From contig JAMWFC010000032.1 of the NCBI GenBank assembly GCA_027475525.1, positions 1,798,001 through 1,862,000 of the forward strand: a stretch of DNA of 64,000 nt, in the 5' to 3' direction. Position numbers and translations under genes: made by a program. This DNA is from Macrolepiota albuminosa (Eukaryota > Basidiomycota > Agaricomycetes > Agaricales > Agaricaceae). This document shows positions 57,599 to 64,000 of this stretch, in pieces (positions within the stretch are counted from its first letter, which is position 1; the number at the start of each line of letters is the position of its first letter). The notes beneath the pieces are model-generated. The model saw nothing but the letters and a program-made list of their open reading frames with translations. It made no database searches and was not told the DNA's origin.

Positions 57599-58361
57599 TC
57601 AAACAACATTATTTTTTGTTGTGATCATTCAAAGACGGCCAATCCATCATTGCCACTAGGCACTCAGAGTTGCTGTTGCAACTGTAGTACTCATTGTCAT
57701 AAATGTCGTTGTATACGTCAACTGTGACGTACTCCTCCCCCTCCATGACCACACTCTTGGGCTCAGCACCCAATGCCTCCTCTGGGGGCTCTTGATTGTT
57801 TGTGGGGTGCTCAGCCTCAGACTTGGCAGAGATGTCTCCATCACTCCTACTTGCAGCTGCAGTATGTGCGGCTTGAAGGTGGGTGTGAAGTGTATACCCC
57901 TTTCTCAGGGCTCCCATCTTTGCGGGGCAGTTGGTAGCATAGTGGCCTGGCTAGCCGCATGCAAAACAGGTCCCCATCTGACCAGGTGGGTTGGCTGGCT
58001 TGAATTCTGGCCTTGGTTCAGTATATTCTCCATCTGGAGCCTGCGCTGGTTATGGATGGCTTTGCCCTTGATTCACTGCAGGAGTTCTGCATACCACAAA
58101 CTGTGTGGTGCGGTCACAATCCAAGTCGGCCTTCTTGGCCAGGAAGGTCCACATGCTGACCCCGTGAGGGTGCCCCAGCAGGCAGTAGTTACCTGCTTCC
58201 CCCTTTGTGGCCACTATGATGCTTCTAGTGGTTAGCAGTCTCAAGGGACTGCTTATACCTGATGGCGTATGCCACAAACTCTTCCACATTGTTGACCTCT
58301 GGAGACAGCCCATCCTCACGTTGATGACGCCAACTGTGGTTGGGTGTGCTGGATGTATACG
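57599..58361 (-). pseudogene. gag: Gag end with zinc knuckle, gypsy C copy 2
   Basis: Near 57950 the minus strand reads CFACG*PGHYATNCP, a CCHC zinc knuckle with one stop. Upstream are DGLSPEVNNVEEFVAYAIRY and KQSLETANH near 58330-58230 in the gag frame. Downstream is an acidic segment (MEGEEYVTVDVYNDIYDNEYY) leading to the protease. Several frame changes. Confidence 0.75.
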
Positions 58362-58632
58362 TGTTGAAATTGCCTGTTGCATGCATTCCATTATGATCAT
58401 CATTCTATCCCAAGTTCATTCTATCACATATATCCACATGTGATTATACTTTATCACATGTATATAGTTTTCCAGTAGTATATAAACTGTAGATAGATCA
58501 TCTGAAGTCCTCACTCTTTCTGACTTTGGACTTCAGGTTAGTAATACTTTACTTGCTCAACTCACTCTTTCTGACTTTGGACTTCAGCTTTAGTGACAGT
58601 TTCTGTCCCCTGTGCTTTGCCTGTCTTTAACA
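58362..58632 (+). repeat. Solo LTR of family D, short form
   Basis: 271 bp, TSD ATACG (58357-58361 and 58633-58637). The palindromic array is reduced to about two units. Confidence 0.95.
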
Positions 58633-59644
58633 ATACGCAGTACAACACCATCTCCAGCGCTTGGCATGCGTAGTTGTGAGGAGTCCCAACAGGGTCCTGG
58701 TGTGCTTGAGCAGAGGTAATAGAATGATGTGCTAGATTATAGCGCCTTGGGTGCTACCTGGCAGACAGTAAGCGTTGTAGTTTAAACAAAGATATAGAAG
58801 AAAAGATGAGTAGCGCAGCGTATTGTGCCCATAGGTGGCACCATAAATGACGAAGACGAGATAGACGAGGCTAGCATCTGACTTAGTGACGAAGTCAGAG
58901 AAAGTTAGCGTGATTTGAATGCTAAGTGTAACTGGGTGCTCAAGAGGTTACAATTTGTTATTATATACATGTCAAGTAGCTATTTTATATACTATGCGCT
59001 ACCATGTTTGCCAAGATAAAAGTCCATTTGTGGCACTACTTCCTAGTACCTCTCCTCATGGTTTCCTCTAATGGTGACCTGTCAACGGCGACCTTTTGCA
59101 CATAGATGATGGCGACCAATGGCATTATGACCCACGGCAACTAGCGGTGACTCTATATTGACTTAGAATTATACGAATCTGCTCACTTTTACTATAACTC
59201 CGATTGGCCAGGCTGTTCCAGGGTATGGTCAGAAAATCCTCAACAGACGCTGTGAGCGCTAATGTCAGCGCTATTCATTGTACCAGTTCCTGACAGGTCC
59301 AGATGTCGGGTTTAAGTATATCCTATGCCGCCGTCATTGATTCTTTTAAACTTCTGATTGAAGTGCCTCGTCAAATGGCAGCGCCTGCTGCTGGCTCCTT
59401 CTGGAAGTGATCAGGGTTTGATTAGAGTCCCCTCCCGCCATCATGTTAGCGCTATACATTCTGAGCCTCCTTTGTCCTTGGAATAGATGAATGAAGTGTG
59501 CTGAGGGTAAATGGATAAGTCCTGTAGTAGAGTGCCAGAGCTAGGGCTGCTTTATATTCCAAACTGGTCACTAGAGTCTTCAGTACGTCAAGTGTCGGTT
59601 GGCCTATAATGTTCCTTGATGTGCTCAGTCTGAGTAGAAGCCTA
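58633..59644. other. Unassigned segment interrupting gag of gypsy C copy 2
   Basis: Gag similarity stops after ADMCRYLIC at about 59645 and resumes near 58325 (DGLSPEVNN). The DNA between is not gag. It keeps more CpG than its host and has no long ORF; one short minus frame near 59480-59620 reads TLDVLKTLVTSLEYKAALAL. No TSD or terminal repeat was found by eye. Possibly another solo LTR or non-autonomous element. Confidence 0.4.
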
Positions 59645-60710
59645 TCAACATATCAGATAGCGGCACATGTCTGCTGGAATACCATCCAAGAATGTTTTAA
59701 GCATCGTATACCCATCCAGGTATACTGCCATATTCTGGGCATGGTTGTTAAGGGTATTGTAGAACTCTTGTACTCCCAACTTCTTGGTGTACTTGGTGGA
59801 CTGGAAGTCCTGTCTTGCATCCTGTAGCGTTGAGGGGTGCACAAATTGATTGTACAGTCCTGTTAGGACTTCTTTGAACGTCCACTCATACTGAACCCGG
59901 TTGATGTGCAATACTGCTCGTTGAAACCACTCCATGGCCTCTCCAGCCAAGAACTCAGGTAGAACAAAGATTTGTTCTTGTTCCATACAGTCACCTCCGT
60001 ATAAGCACATGGCAAGGTGGGTGCATACATCCATCACCTAGTCTTTCAAGTCACTGAACTTGGATGTGCCTGTGTAGGCGCAAATATGCCTACTATCTGC
60101 TTTACACAACTTCATTCCATCTGGTAACCGTAAGGTTACCTCCAGGGCATCATCGACTACTTGATGCAGGCGATTGTGCATGGCTTCATAATGCATCTGA
60201 ATGGCCTCCCGCTGACCCAGGAATCTAGTCACTAAATCAGCAGCTTGGGAAAGTGACTTCCCTCGTCCACCCTGGGGTGGATGTCCTGAGCCTTCTTGAC
60301 TGTGGGCATAATTGCCCTCATCTCAGGGAGTCAACCTGGCAGTCATCCTGGCCACTACCAGGGGCATCACGTCTGGTGGCGCCATCTTGATTGAGGAAGT
60401 CTCCTCAATTATGATCGTTGCGCCGCCCTGGTTCTGGAGAAGTTTAATTTTCCTGGCCCTGCATTATGAATTGACAACACATCTCGTCAATGGGCTTAGT
60501 GCTCTTGAATATGATGCCCTGATCGTTGATAAGGGACTGTCCCTTAGTCCTGAGGTCGCCATTGTGCATACGTTGATACATAACTCTGTCACTCAACATT
60601 TCTGCCATTGGCACGCACAGCATCACAAATGCCTCACTCTCCATCTTGAACATGGTACTAACGTGTCCATCCAGGCCTGACATCTCTGTCCTAAGATCTC
60701 GGTTATGCAA
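59645..60710 (-). pseudogene. gag: Gag (N-terminal and capsid) of gypsy C copy 2
   Basis: 60710-60444 reads DLRTEMSGLDGHVSTMFKME and MLSDRVMYQRMHNGDLRTKG (N-terminal part). 60232-59645 reads FLGQREAIQMHYEAMHNRLH, then DVCTHLAMCLYGGDCMEQEQ, FVLPEFLAGEAMEWFQRAVL, WTFKEVLTGLYNQFVHPSTL, VQEFYNTLNNHAQNMAVYLD, DGIPADMCRYLIC: a retrotransposon capsid. Few stops. A related copy lies inverted at 61665-63210. Confidence 0.82.
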
Positions 60711-61003
60711 GTGTGGGGGCTCCTCACACCACCCTTGTCCTACTAGAGTTTAGAAAGTACTCACCAGTTTTACTTTAGGCACTTCCTGCACTCATGCTAG
60801 TGCCTCCACTAGCTCGACTCCAATGTCTTGATTACAACGTGCCAAGCATTCCTCGGACATATGGCTTCAGGGGGTTGACACCTCCAATTGCCTTGCGGCC
60901 TTCTACTGCAAATACATCTGCAGTTCAATAGTGAGCACTCTCACCATCAAATCAGTATATTTAGTACTGAATACATTGGGCACTTCATGCTCTTGTCATC
61001 TAA
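60711..61003 (-). other. 5' flank of gypsy C gag, inverted-repeat arm
   Basis: Matches 61668-61975 in reverse orientation (shared CTAGTGGAGGCACTAGCATG, CAGGAAGTGCCT and CATTCAGTACTAAATATACTGA). Probably gag leader or N-terminal coding sequence of gypsy C. Confidence 0.65.
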
Positions 61004-61667
61004 GAGACATTCAGGACATGCAGGCGTGCAATGTGGGCCAGTTAAAACCCAAGGCTTGAGATCAAGGTTGAAGCACCAACTTGCCCAGGAATGAGAGTGA
61101 AACTCAGAGAGCTGAGAGCTTGCAACATGATGGCCAGCAACGGCCTCAGGACAAGATGCCAGGGAGATTAACTCCTCCAGTTATGCAGTTGTCAGGAAGA
61201 CTTCAATAGTCCAGCTGGTTGGCATTCAAAGGGCCCTCTGATGAGGTTAGACAGTCGAGTGGTGCTCAGGGCACCTCAGGAGTAACTGACTTGTCAGTAT
61301 GGACTGGAAAACATATATTCCCTGAGCCAGAATAGTGGGACCAGGCAGGCCACAGTAGGCTCGATGCCCACCAGGATAGTGGAAGCCCACATAGAGGAAG
61401 TACTAGAGGAGGATGCAATCCAGGAAGCAGGCAACACGGAAAATTACTTCCCATGCACCTCAGCAGTAGATAAGGTCCAGGAGGCTGCTGATTTCCCAGA
61501 TGAGGTTGTTGAGTCATTTACTGATGACAACACTGGAGCAGAGGAGCAGCAGTTGAAAACCGCTTACACCGTGTGCCTGTAAGTATTCTGGAATCTACAT
61601 TCAGAAGTGATGAAATATACTACCCAGGCACAACTTGAGCATTACACTTTTGTGCATATAGTAGCAC
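61004..61667. other. Spacer between inverted gag copies
   Basis: Centre of the head-to-head arrangement. A plus-strand frame at 61364-61582 encodes an acidic peptide (IVEAHIEEVLEEDAIQEAGN, DEVVESFTDDNTGAEEQQ) and could be an upstream gag segment of the plus-strand copy. No LTR was recognised. Confidence 0.4.
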
Positions 61668-62572
61668 TTAGGTGACAAGGGCATGAGGTGCCCACTGTAT
61701 TCAGTACTAAATATACTGATTTGATAGTGAGAGTTCTCACTTTAGAACTTCAGATGTACTTGCAGCATAAGGTCACAAGGCAATTGGGGGTGTTGACCTC
61801 CTGGAGCCACACTTCCAAGGAATGCTTGGCACATTATAATCAGGATGTCAGAGTCAAGCTAGTGGAGGCACTAGCATGGGCACAGGAAGTGCCTGAGGCA
61901 AATCCAGTAAGTATCTTTTACACTCCAGCAAGACAAGGTGGCATAAGGAGCCCCTGCACTTGCATAACCAAGACCCTATGACAGATGTGTCAGGTCTGGA
62001 AGGGCAAGCCAGTATAGCTTTTAAGGTAGGAAGTAAGGCATCCCTGATGATGCGCATACCAATGGTGGAAATGCTGAGTGATAGAGTCACATATCAATGC
62101 ATGTGCAATGGCAATCTCAGGACTAAGAAACAGTCCCTTATTGATGATCAGAGCATCATATTTGAGGGCACTAAGCCCATTGACGAGATGCATTGTTGAT
62201 TTGTGATGCAGGGCCAGGAGAATCAATCTTCTCCAGAACCAGGGCAGCACAATGATCATGATCAAGGAGACTTCCTCAATTGAGATGATGCTACAAGACA
62301 TGATGTCCCTGGTAGATGCCAGGATGAGTGCCCAAAATCAACTCTCTGAGAAAAAAGCAACTATGTCCATAGTCAAGAAGGCTTGGGACGTCCACTGCAG
62401 GATGGACAAGGAAAATTGCTTCCCCAAGCTGCTGACCTAGTGACTAGATCTCCAGGCCAACAAGAGGCTATTTGTATGCATTGTGAACCCATGCACGACT
62501 GTCTTCATTGCATAGTTGATGATGCCTTAGAAGTAACCTTACGGTTACCAGACCAGGTGAAGCTGCATAAAG

Positions 62573-63043
62573 TGTTGAAATTGCCTGTTGCATGCATTCC
62601 ATTATGATCATCATTCTATCCCAAGTTCATTCTATCACATGTATTCCCCATGTGATTATACTTTATCACATGTATCTACATGTGATTATATTCTATCACA
62701 TGTATCCACATGTGATTATACTTTATCACATGTATCCTCCATGTGATTATATTCTATCACATGTATCCACATGTGATTATTCTTTATTCACATGTATATA
62801 GTTTTCCAGTAGTATATAAACTGTAGATAGATCATCTGAAGTCCTCACTCTTTCTGACTTTGGACTTCAGGTTAGTAATACTTTACTTGCTCAATACACT
62901 CTTTCTGACTTTGGACTTCAGCTTTAGTGACAGTTTCTGTCCCCTGTGCTTTGCCTGTCTTTAACATTCAATACACTCTTTCTGACTTTGGACTTCAGCT
63001 TTAGTGACAGTTTCTGTCCCCTGTGCTTTGCCTGTCTTTAACA
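62573..63043 (+). repeat. Solo LTR of family D
   Basis: TGTTGAAATTGCC...TCTTTAACA, TSD TAAAG (62568-62572 and 63044-63048). 471 bp as given, 394 after discounting a 77-bp duplication. About five palindromic units. Confidence 0.95.
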
Positions 63044-63044
63044 T
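62891..63044. repeat. Exact 77-bp tandem duplication no. 13
   Basis: 62891-62967 is repeated at 62968-63044 at the right end of the solo LTR D; it even copies the LTR end plus one TSD base. Confidence 0.97.
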
Positions 63045-63210
63045 AAAGCAGACAGTAGGCACATTCATGCCTATTCAAATGCTTCCAAGTTTAGTAACTT
63101 GGAGGACTGGGTGATGGACATATGCACCCACCTCACTATGTGTTTATATGGGGGTGACTGTATGGAACGAGAACAAATTTTTGTTCTGCCTGAGTTTTTG
63201 GTCAGGAAGG

Positions 63211-63460
63211 TGTTGAAGACATGCAAAGCACAGGAGACAGAAACTGTTACTAAAGCTGAAGTCCAAAGTCAGAAAGAGTGTATTGAGCAAAGTAAAGTAC
63301 TACTAACCTGAAGTCCAAAGTCAGAAAGAGTGAGAACTTCAAGTGATCTATCTACAGTTTATATACTGCTGGAAAACTATATACATGTGATAGAATGAAC
63401 TTGGAGTAGAATGATAATTATAATGAATAGTAGAATGCATGTAACAAGGCAATTTCAACA
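63211..63460 (-). repeat. LTR of family D (reverse) without matching TSD
   Basis: Plus strand TGTTGAAGACATGC...GGCAATTTCAACA, 250 bp. Flanks are GAAGG (left) and CAGAG (right), not a duplication. Left DNA is gypsy C gag (+), right DNA is family A pol (-), so this LTR marks a rearrangement junction. Confidence 0.85.
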
Positions 63461-64000
63461 CAGAGCTCAACCTCAGACATGTTGTAGACCTTGCTGAGCA
63501 GGGGTTCATGCTATCTTTGAGATCAATCTTGTGATCATATGGTCAATGTGGGAGGAGGTTCTTGGCACTACCCTCAGAGAAAATGTTAGCAAACTCATGA
63601 TATTTGAGGAGAACAACTTTGGTAAGGATTTGGTCTTCAGTTTTAGCATCAGGGCCGGTGTCTTTAGGGGCTAGTTTGAAGGGGGGTCAGGGCAGGGCCT
63701 GCCTATACTGTAGTTAGATGGTGCTGTATGGGCCCAGGGGTCTTTCACAAGCACAGGAAGGTTATGGGTCCATGTAGGAGGTGATTACAGAAGAACTTAG
63801 AAGTAGGAGCAGATGGTGGATTTCCTGGGTTGTTGAGGAGAGGTCTAGAATTGCCAGATCTAAGGGGGTCCTCAAAGCAGTGGAGGTTGGTGCTGGTGTG
63901 GACTTTGTTGACAAGAGCCTGTAGCTTGTTTCAGAGCACTGGGTCTACTTGTAGAGTCCTTTTAGTGTTGTCGAGAGAGTTCTCCTCTAAAACTAATTGT
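63461..64000 (-). pseudogene. pol: Pol fragment of family A (protease-RT linker), CpG-depleted
   Basis: Read from 64000 down: ...KTEDQILTKVVLLKYHEFAN, IFSEGSAKNLLPH*PYDHKI, then SKVYNMSEVEL at the LTR junction. It matches element A pol at 2990-3175 (EEQIL, EYHEFADVFSEGDAKEIPPH, GKVYNMSEVEL). Stops, a frame change and TG/CA at former CpG sites show age. It continues out of the window. Confidence 0.82.

Larger units (their letters stand above)
43400..60710 (-). mobile_element. Ty3/gypsy element C, copy 2 (gag, pol, ORF E), multiply interrupted
   Basis: Reading from 60710 down: gag, zinc knuckle, protease, RT, RNase H, integrase, chromo-like end, ORF E, 3' terminal region. Interruptions: unknown segment (about 58.3-59.6 kb), solo LTR D at 58362 and 56838, solo LTR A at 54564, solo LTR D at 45399 with a complete copia inside. 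The host element is decayed but keeps more CpG than copy 1. No 5' LTR was identified near 60711. Confidence 0.85.
61668..63210 (+). pseudogene. gag: Second, inverted partial gag of gypsy C, split by solo LTR D
   Basis: Same order as the minus copy: leader, DPMTDVSGLEGQASIAFKVG, MLSDRVTYQCMCNGNLRTKK, DQSIIFEGTKPIDEMHC, then after the LTR D (62573-63043) DICTHLTMCLYGGDCMEREQ and IFVLPEFLV, where it ends at the LTR D remnant at 63211. Divergence from the minus copy is visible in every segment, so it is not a recent duplication. Confidence 0.75.

Overview
This is a eukaryotic window, almost certainly from an agaricomycete (mushroom-forming basidiomycete). The reasons are host-type genes split by many ~50-base introns, an SRPK-like kinase, a Dal5-type transporter, chromodomain Ty3/gypsy elements, a half-tRNA-iMet-primed Ty1/copia element, a Helitron and a pogo-type transposon. 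No bacterial features were seen, and the genus cannot be named from the sequence. Most of the window is nested transposable elements. The only host-like segment is about 16.3-21.7 kb.

Layout. 1-9278: the 3' part of a CpG-rich Ty3/gypsy chromovirus (element A: gag, pol, an antisense spliced gene, 3' LTR), inserted into the integrase of another gypsy. 9279-15880: the rest of that host element (gypsy C copy 1: integrase end plus a very large extra ORF, 'ORF E'), broken by solo LTR B, by a solo LTR A nested in that B, and by a second solo LTR A. 15.9-16.2 kb: a gag scrap of family A. 16324-17684: a decayed SRPK-like kinase. 18379-20904: an MFS transporter with 20 modelled exons. 21516-21690: a tyrosine-recombinase fragment. 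22.3-22.8 kb: a 69-bp minisatellite. 23.7-26.4 kb: AT-rich DNA. 27268-39572 (-): a decayed Helitron split by a full-length gypsy (element B, 27780-34312, TSD ATAAT). 41575-43372: a decayed pogo-type transposase. 43400-60710 (-): gypsy C copy 2 (gag, pol, ORF E), cut by several solo LTRs of family D (copia), by a full copia (45711-50639, TSD AATAC) sitting inside a solo LTR D, and by a solo LTR A. 61665-63210 (+): an inverted partial gag of gypsy C. 63461-64000 (-): a pol fragment of family A.

Target-site duplications fix most insertion boundaries and give relative ages. Two biological points stand out. Element A carries an antisense, intron-containing gene with a zinc-cluster-like cysteine pattern between pol and its 3' LTR. 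Gypsy C carries a >1000-codon unknown ORF directly 3' of pol in two independent copies. 

A caution about the sequence itself: thirteen exact direct tandem duplications occur, every one with a period of exactly 77 bases. They fall in unrelated elements, four of them break coding regions, and discounting them makes LTR pairs equal or nearly equal in length. They are best read as unmerged k=77 assembly overlaps, not biology.
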